Shown here piece after piece: positions 30,815-40,898 of a stretch of DNA of 64,000 nt (position 1 is its first letter; every line of letters begins with the position of its first letter). Source of the stretch: Geobacteraceae bacterium (lineage in GTDB: Bacteria > Desulfobacterota > Desulfuromonadia > Desulfuromonadales > Geopsychrobacteraceae); NCBI GenBank assembly GCA_007125165.1, contig SLDV01000031.1, positions 1-64,000 of the forward strand. The letters are read 5' to 3'. Both the position numbers and the translations under genes were made by a program. Under the pieces are notes generated by a model. That model saw only the letters and a list, made by a program, of their open reading frames with translations. It was not told the DNA's origin and made no database searches.

Positions 30815-31819
30815 ATCGCCACCACCCCCTCGGCCAGGAATAACAATAGTCCCCTCTTCTTCGAGCTTCAGAGCAACCTTGACGACCTCCATCTGTATCG
30901 TCTCGACCTCGGACAGTTTACGCGGACCCATGGCTTCAAGGTCTTCGATGATCATGTCGGCCGCCCGGGTGGAAATATTGGAAAAAATCTTGTTTTTTAC
31001 CGCATCGCTGGCGGTTTTCAATGCCAGGGTAAGCATATCAGTACTGACTTCGCGTAGAACCGCCTGCATACCGCGGTTATCGATGCCAACCAGATCTTCA
31101 AAGGTGAACATGCGCCGGCGGATTTCTTCGGCCATATCGGGATCGGTTGCTTCGATGCTGGTAATAATGAGCTGGTCCGCCCCCTTTTCCATCTTGCCGA
31201 GGATTTCAACCACCTTCTCGATGCCACCAACCTGCTTGTGGTCGTGGCCGACAACGACCCCCACTTCACGCTGGAGGGCAGTTTCAATCTGATTGATAAC
31301 TTCCGGTGACACATTGTCAATTTTACCAATTCGATAAACGACCTCACCACGCATATCTTCCGACAATTCAAAAAGGATACGACTGGCATGTTCGTCTTTC
31401 TGGGTCGACAGGATCAGCGCAATGGTCTGGGGATGTTCATTTTCAAGTAGCCCGGCGACCATCCGCGGGTGCATTTTGGAAATCGTCTCCAGCGGGCGCC
31501 CTTCGATCCCGGCCGAAACCTGATCAAGTAGCTGCTGGGCGCGGTGGCTGTCGGCGCCGCCTAAAATGGCATGCTTGGCAAAATCTTCCCCGCGTATATA
31601 AACCCCGATATCCCCTCCGCGGGCATTCTTGTACTCTTCCAGAATTTCCCGGGCCAAAGAGGGCTCAACATGTTCGATATCCATCATGCAGCGACTGATT
31701 TCGCGCACCTCAGCATCATCCAGCGCTTCAAAAATACGGGACGTTGCTTCCTCGCCAAGACATAGCAGAAGAATCGCCGCTTTTTTTGCACCTGACAGAT
31801 GTTTTGATTTTTTCACCAA
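30803..31819 (-). CDS. fliG: Flagellar motor switch protein FliG
   Basis: LSGAKKAAILLLCLGEEATSRIFEAL; MFTFEDLVGIDNRGMQAVLREV. Confidence 0.98.
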   Translation of the reverse strand: MVKKSKHLSGAKKAAILLLCLGEEATSRIFEALDDAEVREISRCMMDIEHVEPSLAREILEEYKNARGGDIGVYIRGEDFAKHAILGGADSHRAQQLLDQVSAGIEGRPLETISKMHPRMVAGLLENEHPQTIALILSTQKDEHASRILFELSEDMRGEVVYRIGKIDNVSPEVINQIETALQREVGVVVGHDHKQVGGIEKVVEILGKMEKGADQLIITSIEATDPDMAEEIRRRMFTFEDLVGIDNRGMQAVLREVSTDMLTLALKTASDAVKNKIFSNISTRAADMIIEDLEAMGPRKLSEVETIQMEVVKVALKLEEEGTIVIPGRGGGGDELV

Positions 31820-31855
31820 TCCGATCTCCTCTTGTCAGTAACAATCTGCTTTCTG

Positions 31856-33472
31856 TCAGGACTCAGCCGGCTCATGGCGAATCCAGTTCTTGACAACTTG
31901 AACCGGCAACATGTCTCCCCCCAGAACCTCCTGGCGAATCTGTGCCAATGGATCCCCGGGGCCACCGAGCAGCGGTCTTGATTCCTGGCTGCGCAACTCA
32001 TTTTCGAGCTCTTCAACTGTCTTCATCGGCTGCGTCTGAACAGACGCAGTGCGCAGGGTCCGTACCAGCGGGCGCACCAAGAGCAGGTAGACCAGCAGGG
32101 CGGCAATGGCCAACAATGCGTAGCGAATCACCGGCAGTAACGGATAAACCCGGTCAACAACAGAGGGTTCCGGCATGCTCATATCGACAAATGAACTCTC
32201 GAACGGCATCGACACTACGGAAATCACATCCCCACGAGCATCGTTGATCCCCAGAGCCGAACGCACCATCTGCTCAAGCTCCTGAATCTCCTGGGCTGTA
32301 CGTGGTGTTGTCACCGGCGCCTCGCCGGCACCGCCGGGCGCAACCCGATCGGCGACCAGAACTGAAACTGACAGATTTTGTACGGTTCCGACCGATTGCA
32401 CGGTTTTACTGACGACTTTACTCAATTCATAGTTGACGACTTCTTCGGTTCGACTTGAAGGGATATTGGTCACCGCGCCTGCGGCGCCTTCTTCAAGGTT
32501 GGCAACGACACCAGGCACACCGCCGGCGACCTGGCGACCTCCCTCTTCGGTCATGGTCTGTTCACTGACAACTACCGCGCCACGCGGGTCGAGAGACTCT
32601 TCAACCCGCTCACGCTGATCGAAATCGATCTGTGCATTTACCTTGACCAGAGCATTACCAATACCCAGGGCGCGTTCGAGCAAGGTCTGGGCGCGGTGTT
32701 CAAGGCGACTTTCGAGGGTCTGCTGAAAACCCAGCATGCCCGGAGTTGCAGGGCCTGGTGCTTCATTATCGCGATTGTTGGACAGAGTGCGACCGTTGGA
32801 GTCAACAACGGTAACATACTCCGGCTCGAGCCCTTCAACACTACCGGCAACCAGATGCACTATCCCCTGCACCTGGGCTTCCCTCAGGGTGCGTCCAGCG
32901 GCAAGTTTGAGGATAACGGAAGCCGTTGCCGGCTGCTGCTGTTCACGGAACAGGCGCTTTTCCGGCAGAGCGAGGTGGATACGTGCCGCTTCCACCGGGG
33001 CCAAAGAGGTAATGGTGCGGGTCAGTTCTCCCTGCAGGGCACGACGATAATTGACCTTCTGGGTAAAGTCGGTCATGCCGAAACTCTGGGTGTCAAAAAT
33101 CTCGAAACCAACGCCACCGTCTGCCAGTCCACTACCGGCCAGCTCCAGGCGTACCTCATAAACCTGATCGGCAGGGATCATGATCATGTTGCCGCCCCCC
33201 TCAAGTCGATAAGGGATTCTGCGGTCCTTCAACCACTCAACCACTTCTGCAGCATCACGGCTGGGGAGATTAGCGAACAACAGACTGTAATCGGCGACCC
33301 GGGCCTGGATAATAATTAGGGTAAATAATAGAATACTGACCGCAGCAACCCCCACCAGACTGAGCTTGCGTGTCATCGACCAGGCGGCAATCACATCAAT
33401 GATGGTTTTCTGCTTGTTGGTTGTGCTACCGCTATCATTGGTGCCGATCAATGCCGGTTTGTCCTCAGCCAT
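31856..33472 (-). CDS. fliF: Flagellar MS-ring protein FliF
   Basis: DYSLLFANLPSRDAAEVVEWLKDRRIPYRLEGGGNMIMIPADQVYEVRLELAGSGL. Confidence 0.98.
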   Translation of the reverse strand: MAEDKPALIGTNDSGSTTNKQKTIIDVIAAWSMTRKLSLVGVAAVSILLFTLIIIQARVADYSLLFANLPSRDAAEVVEWLKDRRIPYRLEGGGNMIMIPADQVYEVRLELAGSGLADGGVGFEIFDTQSFGMTDFTQKVNYRRALQGELTRTITSLAPVEAARIHLALPEKRLFREQQQPATASVILKLAAGRTLREAQVQGIVHLVAGSVEGLEPEYVTVVDSNGRTLSNNRDNEAPGPATPGMLGFQQTLESRLEHRAQTLLERALGIGNALVKVNAQIDFDQRERVEESLDPRGAVVVSEQTMTEEGGRQVAGGVPGVVANLEEGAAGAVTNIPSSRTEEVVNYELSKVVSKTVQSVGTVQNLSVSVLVADRVAPGGAGEAPVTTPRTAQEIQELEQMVRSALGINDARGDVISVVSMPFESSFVDMSMPEPSVVDRVYPLLPVIRYALLAIAALLVYLLLVRPLVRTLRTASVQTQPMKTVEELENELRSQESRPLLGGPGDPLAQIRQEVLGGDMLPVQVVKNWIRHEPAES

Positions 33473-33587
33473 CGACTTTCTCCTTTGTCACTGGTTCTTT
33501 ACAACACAATGAGGTCATTGCTCCTCACCACTACCCACTACCCGAATTTATCCAGCCTAAACCTAATACCATCGCAAAAAACCAAAG

Positions 33588-33714
33588 GATGGCTAAGCAA
33601 AAATTTCGTCCTACAAGGCTTGGTGGTTTTTCAGGGGCGCAGGCATAGATACAGTATGTCAAGGTCCTGAAAAAACGCCGTAACGCCGGAGGGCGGACTT
33701 TTTGCGACGCCATC
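33588..33714. repeat. MITE-like element with imperfect terminal inverted repeats
   Basis: Ends GATGGCTAAGCAAAAATTTCGTCC and (minus strand) GATGGCGTCGCAAAAAGTCCGCCC; non-coding. Confidence 0.65.
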
Positions 33715-34015
33715 AAACCTGCATGCGCATCACTTCCTGATACGCCTCTACCGCCTTGTTACGCACCTGCACCATCATCCGCAGAGCAATATCTGCTTCT
33801 TCCAGACGAATCATGGCTTCGTGCAGATTCTTGGTTTCGCCGGCGGCAATCTGCTCAGCAGAACGATCTGCTGTAATCTGCGCCTCATTGACTCCGGCAA
33901 TGGAGCTTTTGAGCGCCTGCGCAAACTTGTCACCAATCTGCTGCGATGGTGTCTGTTGCGGTCGGGCCAGACTTTTCAGATGGGTTGTCAGAGTTACATC
34001 GCTAATATTATTCAT
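33713..34015 (-). CDS. fliE: Flagellar hook-basal body protein FliE
   Basis: RLEEADIALRMMVQVRNKAVEAYQEVMRMQV. Confidence 0.95.
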   Translation of the reverse strand: MNNISDVTLTTHLKSLARPQQTPSQQIGDKFAQALKSSIAGVNEAQITADRSAEQIAAGETKNLHEAMIRLEEADIALRMMVQVRNKAVEAYQEVMRMQV

Positions 34016-34023
34016 GATTCACC

Positions 34024-34455
34024 TCAACGTCCGATATCAAGAGCTTTAAGAGCCATGCGCTTGGCCGCTTTGACCACGGTGACATTTGCTTCATAGGCAC
34101 GAGCTGCTGACATCATGTCCGCTGTCTCTTCGACCAGACTGATATCAGGCATGGCAACATTGCCGCTTGCGTCTGCATCCGGATGTGACGGGTTGTGAAC
34201 CAGTCGCGGTGGACGATCACTCGCCTGGATATGCGAAACCCTGACGCCGTGGGAGGCATCCCGAAGACGGTTGTCCAGGGTGTTGGCAAAATCCTGTTGC
34301 GTGCTCTGAAAGACCACCTCACGTTTGCGAAAAGGCCCACCGTCGGGGGTCCGGGTGGTTTCGATATTGGCCAGGTTGGAACTGATGGCGTTAAGTCTGG
34401 TTCGTTGCGCTTTCAACGCTGACGAACTGATTTTCATACTCGTGAACAGATCCAT
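34024..34455 (-). CDS. flgC: Flagellar rod protein FlgC
   Basis: SSALKAQRTRLNAISSNLANIETTRTPDGGPFRKREVVFQ. Confidence 0.96.
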   Translation of the reverse strand: MDLFTSMKISSSALKAQRTRLNAISSNLANIETTRTPDGGPFRKREVVFQSTQQDFANTLDNRLRDASHGVRVSHIQASDRPPRLVHNPSHPDADASGNVAMPDISLVEETADMMSAARAYEANVTVVKAAKRMALKALDIGR

Positions 34456-34529
34456 AATTTCTCCTTACAGGGTGCTGGGTACTGAAAAACGCTGGCCAGA
34501 TATGCTGCTGAGGGGTTCTCATCAGCCTG

Positions 34530-34934
34530 CTAACGACCATCGGAAACGGCATACTTAAGCAGGGTCAGCTTCTTTTTCAGAACCTGTGTGCTCGCCTCAT
34601 AAAGAAGCTGGTTTTCCGCAAGAGAAAACATTTCCTCATCAAGCGACACCGTATTTCCATCGCCGACACCACTGGTATCCACATTGCGAATGACCCGTCC
34701 CTGAATCTGCTCAAGGCTGCCGCCATTGACTGGAATATGACGCGGATTAGTCGGCTTGTTGTTAGTCTGGGGCTTATTGATGGCCTGACGCAGGTCTTCT
34801 TCAAAACTCAACTTGCGGGCACTGAAGCCGGGGGTATCGACATTGGCCATGTTGCCGGCAATCACCTGCTGATTACGGGCACGCAGATCAAGACTCTTCT
34901 CCAGGACAGCAAGGGTATGATCGGTTATTTTCAT
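34530..34934 (-). CDS. flgB: Flagellar rod protein FlgB
   Basis: LDLRARNQQVIAGNMANVDTPGFSARKLSFEEDLRQA. Confidence 0.95.
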   Translation of the reverse strand: MKITDHTLAVLEKSLDLRARNQQVIAGNMANVDTPGFSARKLSFEEDLRQAINKPQTNNKPTNPRHIPVNGGSLEQIQGRVIRNVDTSGVGDGNTVSLDEEMFSLAENQLLYEASTQVLKKKLTLLKYAVSDGR

Positions 34935-34966
34935 GGGTTACTCCTGACTGTTTTTTGACACTCACA

Positions 34967-37372
34967 CTAAAAATTTCTGCGTTGCTCTTGTATGAGCAAA
35001 TCCCGCGCCAATTTTCCCCAGGCACTGTTGGCATCCTCCTGTACCAGTACCTGTAATTGCTCCAAAGCAGCGCGGCGGCGCCCTTGCAACAACATGATCT
35101 GGGCGCTGCGGTAATACGCCTGGGACCTGAAGTCCGGATTGTCAGCAAGACCTTCATAATGTCGCAAAGCGACGGAATTATTACCCAATCGATAATAAGT
35201 CTCGGCCAACCGCGCCTGCTCCTTCGGTGGCAGCTCTTGTGCAGTAGCGGCACGTTCAAGATTTTCAACCACAGCGGCAAAATCATCCCGGTGCCAGTAA
35301 AAACCTGCAGCGCGGATATCGGCCGCAGGCGTGTGGGGGCGATCAGGACGCTGCAACCAGTCTAGAATCTCATCCTCAAGTCCCTGTCTCTCCAATGTGT
35401 CGATCAGCAACGCAAAAAGGGCGCCCGCATCTTCTCCTCCAGGATAATGCTGCAGATACCGGCGGGCGTAATCACCAGCGGCCAGGTACTGATCGCGCTT
35501 GATAAAGTTCTGCGCCAGAGGAAGAAAGATGTCTTTGTGGTCCTCGCTTCCGGCACCCTGATCAAAGAGGTAAAGCAATACCCGTGCTGAACGCTCAAAG
35601 AGACCGAGGCGATCGAAGGCATGCACCAGATTGTGCAGAAAATCACGATCGTAACCACTGGCCAGCAGCAGCTCACGATTCTGCTCCACCAGCACCACTG
35701 CCTGCAGGTCATTACCCTGGTCCAGCAGTTGCGCGACGACAATCGGTAATTGCCGGCTTAATAACAGATTCACTTCACGGCGTAATGGAGCTTGAGCGTA
35801 GTCACGCCGAAGGGGCATCAAGCGTTGGACGCTTCGCTGATGTTCACCGGCCAGAAACAGGGTCAGGGCTTCCTTAAAAAAACTTTCCTCACGTAGCAGC
35901 CGCACAGCGGAACGCTGCCCGATCTCGGCGTAGGCGTTGGCAATATCACTCATCACTTCTGTCTCGCCATTGAGCACCCTGATGTCAAGCAGACGCAGAG
36001 CGGCCCGGTCTCCACCTTCAGTATGCGGGTAGTCCTGTGTCACCTGTTCCAGTGCGATCCAGCCCCAGTCAAGATCTCCTTTTTCATAGGTGGCGGTGGC
36101 TGCGGCAAAATGAATCAAGTCAGCCCCCGGCTCATCGGTAAACGTCAACGCCAGCCGGCGGTAAAGACGGTGGGCAAATTCATAATCTTCTGACTGAAAA
36201 GCCGCATAGGCAGCGCGATTGCAGGATGAATAATAAAAATCGCACAACAGTGGATTTCCAGCCAGCGAGCGATAATTTTCCAGGGACTGCTGGCGATCAC
36301 CTGTACCGAAACGAGCGTCAGCAAGACGTATCAGTCGTGCCGGTTCAAGATGGTCTGGCCAATCGATGTCATCTTGCGTCAAAAGATCTGCAGCCAGGGA
36401 ATATTGTGCTGCAGCCAGAGCGGATTCTGCGTGAAGAAGACGCACAGCAGCCATCAGGGGGTGATCTGCAGCCAGATCCTGCAAGTGCATCTGCAGGTGC
36501 AGCAATGCGCCAATAGCATTGTCGCGCGCGGCCTCCCCCCAGACTGTCAAATAATCGACACGAATCCGATGCTCTGTGCCGGCACGCCTTAACGACTCCA
36601 ATCGTGCCAACCCGGCAGCGTAGGATCCGGTCCGCAGATAGGCATCAGCCATCATCAGATCGCGTTGGCGACGTTCACCGTCACTGAGGTTGCGCAGCTC
36701 CATTCCGCGCTGCAGCAAACTTAAATACATTCCGTCGTCGGCATGCTGCTGTAACTCCATCAACACGCTTTTTTCATCTGTCAGTGGGTCCAGCGGGGGC
36801 GGGGGGGTGAGGCGTTGCCCAACAGGCACGTTCCAGTCACTGCGATACTCTCTGAAAAACTCCAGCCAGCGTCCCTCCCAGGGAGACTGCTGTTGAAAAC
36901 GCGCTGCTGCCCCGGCGCGGCGCGGCGGCATATCAGCAATCCGAAAAGCAACCCCCGGTCGCCCAGCCTCATCTGCAAGCCAGTGGATATCCATAACAAT
37001 CCGCGTCGGATTGGCGAGAGTCTCGGTTGTAACGCCCTGCGGGGGGCGGCGCATCAGTAGCGACACCACCAGATCCTGATGTCTGCGGATCAGGGTCATG
37101 CGTACAACGGTGCCGTCCTCAGGCAATACCCTCAGGGCTGGATCAGCACCGGCGCCCTTGATGGTCAGGTCAATGCGTTGCCCCGACGAGTCGACATGAA
37201 ATTCACTCGCCTGCGACAGCATGAAGGTCACACGGGTGCGACTTGGATCTTCCTGTTTCTGGATTCCGCTCAGGACAGGTTCAGCCTTGACCGGAAGTGT
37301 TGTACTCAAGAAAAAAAGCAGCAGAAACAAACAGAATCCGAGAATTTTTTTCCAGCCTGCTAAAGAACTCAT
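34967..37372 (-). CDS. Exported AMIN-like plus TPR-repeat protein heading the flgBC-fliEF gene run
   Basis: Signal peptide MSSLAGWKKILGFCLFLLLFFLSTTLPVKA; AMIN-like beta-rich N-domain; many TPR-like helical pairs. Confidence 0.75.
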   Translation of the reverse strand: MSSLAGWKKILGFCLFLLLFFLSTTLPVKAEPVLSGIQKQEDPSRTRVTFMLSQASEFHVDSSGQRIDLTIKGAGADPALRVLPEDGTVVRMTLIRRHQDLVVSLLMRRPPQGVTTETLANPTRIVMDIHWLADEAGRPGVAFRIADMPPRRAGAAARFQQQSPWEGRWLEFFREYRSDWNVPVGQRLTPPPPLDPLTDEKSVLMELQQHADDGMYLSLLQRGMELRNLSDGERRQRDLMMADAYLRTGSYAAGLARLESLRRAGTEHRIRVDYLTVWGEAARDNAIGALLHLQMHLQDLAADHPLMAAVRLLHAESALAAAQYSLAADLLTQDDIDWPDHLEPARLIRLADARFGTGDRQQSLENYRSLAGNPLLCDFYYSSCNRAAYAAFQSEDYEFAHRLYRRLALTFTDEPGADLIHFAAATATYEKGDLDWGWIALEQVTQDYPHTEGGDRAALRLLDIRVLNGETEVMSDIANAYAEIGQRSAVRLLREESFFKEALTLFLAGEHQRSVQRLMPLRRDYAQAPLRREVNLLLSRQLPIVVAQLLDQGNDLQAVVLVEQNRELLLASGYDRDFLHNLVHAFDRLGLFERSARVLLYLFDQGAGSEDHKDIFLPLAQNFIKRDQYLAAGDYARRYLQHYPGGEDAGALFALLIDTLERQGLEDEILDWLQRPDRPHTPAADIRAAGFYWHRDDFAAVVENLERAATAQELPPKEQARLAETYYRLGNNSVALRHYEGLADNPDFRSQAYYRSAQIMLLQGRRRAALEQLQVLVQEDANSAWGKLARDLLIQEQRRNF

Positions 37373-37416
37373 TCGCTCCTCCAACGATACGCAGAGTTGG
37401 TCGGAAGAGATCAATG

Positions 37417-37431
37417 GCGAGAATCGTGCCA
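37417..37431 (-). promoter_or_regulatory. Candidate sigma-54 promoter upstream of the TPR-flgBC-fliEF gene run
   Basis: Minus strand TGGCAC-GATTC-TCGC; GG and GC correctly spaced; 45 nt from the start codon. Confidence 0.45.
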
Positions 37432-37666
37432 ACCCGCCCTGCCTGCCTCTATCTCACTGTTTTTTATATTCTTTTCTTTTTTTGGGCATTTTCATTCGAA
37501 GCCGCTGTGGCCTGAAAAGCATCTGGGTCGATATTTTGACAGTCAGAAGTTGCTGTCGGTCGGAAGATGCCGCATACATAATTGCGCCGGGGAACCTCTC
37601 CTGCTACAGTGTCACAAGAAAATCAATGTCTGGCCTTCGTCTGCAACTCGCTTAAAGGCGTGAACA

Positions 37667-39346
37667 ATGAATTTTTTCTGCAGTAAAGACTGCCCCGACC
37701 TCTGTGGTATGGAAATTCACGATGATTCCTCCCTGATCAGCTACAAAGCCGAACCGGAATTGTGGAGTTCGCCCGGCTTCATCTGCAGAAAATTCCAGGA
37801 TTTTGCTGCCCGGGAAATCAACAATGGCCTGATGTCCTGGCAGCAAAAAGGGGATGAAAAGCTTGTCTACGAAGATAATGTGGAGGCTCTAGGCGCCCTG
37901 GCCGACTGGCTGGCTACCTTTCGGGACAAAAACATTCTCTTCCTGCGCGGGTCGGGAAGTCTGGGCTACAACATGGGCTACTGGGATCAACTGTTTGCCG
38001 CCTTTCCCCATTGTGCCACGGTCAACAGCAACCCCTGTAATGCTACCGGTGGAGCGGCCCATGAGCTGGACTTCGGCACAATAAGCAATCCCCACATTGC
38101 CCGGTTGGCCGAAGCCGAAACCATTATTCTGCACGGAAAGAATGCCGCCGTCACCAGTCCCCACCTCTACACCTATTTAAAAAAACTGAAAAAGTCGGGC
38201 ATTGAAATCATCCTGATCGATCCGGTTAAAACCGCTACGGTCGGCCTGGCTGATCACTATATCCAGATTCAGCCCGCCTGTGATGGTCTGCTTGCCTGCG
38301 CCCTGCTGACGGAACTGGGGCATGAATTTGATTACCAGGTCCCCATGCTGCTGGATGCCGCCGGTATCGACGCCGACGCTTTCACTCTGTTACTTGAGCG
38401 ACTCCGTAATAAAAAAGTCGCTCACATCCAGGGCCTCGGTCTGCAACGTCAGGAAAACGGCATGAACTCCATCCGCTGGATCAGCCGCCTGGCACATTTC
38501 ACCAATAGCGTTGAGCGCCTTTATTACGGTCACAGTTCCAAGCGCCGGTGGCACAAACATCCTGCCCGCTTTGCTACACAGATCGGCCTCGATGAGCTTC
38601 CGGGACGGTTGGCAGCAGGAGAGTTCGACCTTTTTGTCAATATTGCCGCCAATCCGGTGGTCACCTACGCCGACAGCAACCTCTGGGCCAGAGGATTAAG
38701 CCGTACACCTACCCTGGTGGTTGACACCAACATGTCAACGACAGCAACCTATGCTGATTTTTTTCTCAAGGTCGGTGGCATGTTTGCGCAAGCAGATTTT
38801 CAGAACAGCTACTTCTTCCCGCACCATTATTCCCGCCCCGCCTTTACCACTGAACTCAGTGATATGCGAGCCGCACATGCACTGGCGAAGAAACTCAAGA
38901 TTCCCCTGATCAACAAAACGGAAGAAGAATCGCGCGCGCCCACCCCGACTACACGCCACTATCGAACAAAAACCCTTGACCTGCACTGGCCACAGGAGAT
39001 GAGAGACTTTCGCCTGCTCACCGCCTCGCACCTCGACTACCTTAACTCACAGATTATTAACGGACAGGAACAGGGTCTGCAGGTTATTCACATCAACCCC
39101 CTTGATGCCGAACAAAAGGAAATAGCAAGTGGCGATCACCTGCGCGTCGAAGGTGATTGCGGCGCCTTCAGCGCTCATGCTCTGATCACGGACGAGGTGC
39201 CGCAGGGCACCCTGATGTGCTGGAAAAATTTGCCGATGCTCGATGGTGTCTGCAACAGCGCGGTTCCCGGTCGCCTTACCGATGCCGATATCGGGCTGGC
39301 CTACTACGCTGCCGAAGTAAGGATTTTCAAGGTCACACGTGCCTGA
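37667..39346 (+). CDS. Molybdopterin oxidoreductase (FmdB/FdhF-like, 559 aa)
   Basis: N-terminal CSKDCPDLCGMEI...GFICRKF 4Fe-4S ligands; VNSNPCNATGGAAHELDFG; C-terminal dinucleotide-binding-like domain. Confidence 0.8.
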   Translation: MNFFCSKDCPDLCGMEIHDDSSLISYKAEPELWSSPGFICRKFQDFAAREINNGLMSWQQKGDEKLVYEDNVEALGALADWLATFRDKNILFLRGSGSLGYNMGYWDQLFAAFPHCATVNSNPCNATGGAAHELDFGTISNPHIARLAEAETIILHGKNAAVTSPHLYTYLKKLKKSGIEIILIDPVKTATVGLADHYIQIQPACDGLLACALLTELGHEFDYQVPMLLDAAGIDADAFTLLLERLRNKKVAHIQGLGLQRQENGMNSIRWISRLAHFTNSVERLYYGHSSKRRWHKHPARFATQIGLDELPGRLAAGEFDLFVNIAANPVVTYADSNLWARGLSRTPTLVVDTNMSTTATYADFFLKVGGMFAQADFQNSYFFPHHYSRPAFTTELSDMRAAHALAKKLKIPLINKTEEESRAPTPTTRHYRTKTLDLHWPQEMRDFRLLTASHLDYLNSQIINGQEQGLQVIHINPLDAEQKEIASGDHLRVEGDCGAFSAHALITDEVPQGTLMCWKNLPMLDGVCNSAVPGRLTDADIGLAYYAAEVRIFKVTRA

Positions 39347-39395
39347 CCTTCCCGGCACTTGACCGCGCACAGTAGTGGGACGCACAATGGGGATA

Positions 39396-39530
39396 CTGAT
39401 GGTTAGCAATCTTCCTTAGTTGCAAGTTTATCCCCTCTCCCTGAGGGAGAAGACCAGGATGAGAGGGAGGTTTTGACGCCATCTTTTCCCCCCAGGAAAA
39501 GGGTTCGGGCAGAAGATCAGTGCTAATCAG
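39396..39530. repeat. Dispersed palindromic repeat (copy A)
   Basis: CTGATGGTTAGCAATCTTC ... GAAGATCAGTGCTAATCAG inverted ends; internal hairpins CTCTCCCTGAGGGAGA and TTTTCCCCCCAGGAAAA. Confidence 0.6.
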
Positions 39531-39567
39531 CATGAAGATCTATCCGTCAATCACGTGGAGGCTTGTC

Positions 39568-40434
39568 ATGCGCTTTATTCGCACTTTGATGCTGACTACC
39601 ATCAGCCTGTGGTTTCTGGTTGTTACAGCCACAGCCCATCCCCATATTCTCGACGTCGCTACGGGAGAAGTGCTGGAGTTTAATCAACTGATCGACAAGC
39701 TCGAACAGACACAGATCGTTTTTATTGGTGAACAGCACGATCATGCCGGCCATCACCAGATGCAGCTCGAAGTGATCCGCGCCCTGGCCGATCGCAAACC
39801 CCTGGCCGTCGGACTGGAGATGTTTCAGGCTCAGGCACAAAACACCCTCGATAAGTGGACGGCAGGCACCATCAGCGAAACGGACTTTCGCCAGATTTAC
39901 CAGCGCAACTGGGGCTGGTGGTCACTCTATGAACCGATTTTCAGTCACGCGCGTGAAAACCAGATACCACTGGTTGGACTTAACGTACCGCGCAGCATCA
40001 CCCGCCAGGTAGCGACGAGTGGGTTTTCTTCGCTCGATGAAGAACAGGTCAACTTTCTCGGTGGTATGACCTGTGAAGTCGACACAACCTACGAAGATTT
40101 TATTCGCCGTGCCGTTGGCGCTCACGGTCATGGCAGCTTCAATTTCCGCAACTTCTGTGAAGCCCAGTTGGTGTGGGACAAGGCCATGGCCCGCTATATG
40201 TCTCTTTATCTGCAACAGCATCCGGAGCAGTCTGCTGTCGTCCTGGCCGGTAGCGGCCATGCGTGGAAGTACGGCATTCCGGCGCAGATTGCCGATTTCG
40301 GTCATACGGACTTCCTCGTGCTGTTACCCGAAGTACGCGGACGACTGACCCGCGCGCAAGTGACTTTAGAAGATGCGGACTTTCTGTGGCTGGATGAGGG
40401 CGATGGTTCGTGGACGGTGGGTGAGGGCTACTGA
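39568..40434 (+). CDS. ChaN/DUF399-family (haem-binding-like) exported protein
   Basis: [40 protein letters not shown]; signal peptide. Confidence 0.85.
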   Translation: MRFIRTLMLTTISLWFLVVTATAHPHILDVATGEVLEFNQLIDKLEQTQIVFIGEQHDHAGHHQMQLEVIRALADRKPLAVGLEMFQAQAQNTLDKWTAGTISETDFRQIYQRNWGWWSLYEPIFSHARENQIPLVGLNVPRSITRQVATSGFSSLDEEQVNFLGGMTCEVDTTYEDFIRRAVGAHGHGSFNFRNFCEAQLVWDKAMARYMSLYLQQHPEQSAVVLAGSGHAWKYGIPAQIADFGHTDFLVLLPEVRGRLTRAQVTLEDADFLWLDEGDGSWTVGEGY

Positions 40435-40883
40435 TGCATATCTGGGTTGATGCCGATGCCTGCCCGGCAACAATTAAAGAGATTCTGTTTCGTGCCGCGC
40501 AGCGCACCGGTCTGCCGTTGACCCTGGTCGCCAACCATGGCATGCGCATTCCGCCATCACCACGCATTTCATTCGTTCTGGTTGCTGCCGGCTGTGATGT
40601 CGCCGACAACGAGATTGTCAAACGCCTGGCACCGGATGACCTGGTCATCACCGCCGACATTCCCCTGGCCGCCGAAGTAGTTGCCAAAGGAGCCACCGCC
40701 CTTGATCCCCGCGGTGAACTCTATACCGTGGAGAATGTCCGCGCCCGGCTCAATGTCCGTGATTTTATGGAAAGCCTGCGCAACAGCGGCGTCGAAACCG
40801 GCGGCCCGGCAGCGCTAACCGCCAAAGACCGCCAGGTGTTTGCCAATCGGTTGGATACCATCCTGCAACAGCGTAAAAGTTGA
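40434..40883 (+). CDS. YaiI/YqxD family (DUF188) protein
   Basis: [53 protein letters not shown]. Confidence 0.95.
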   Translation: MHIWVDADACPATIKEILFRAAQRTGLPLTLVANHGMRIPPSPRISFVLVAAGCDVADNEIVKRLAPDDLVITADIPLAAEVVAKGATALDPRGELYTVENVRARLNVRDFMESLRNSGVETGGPAALTAKDRQVFANRLDTILQQRKS

Positions 40884-40898
40884 GAACTACTGACTTTC

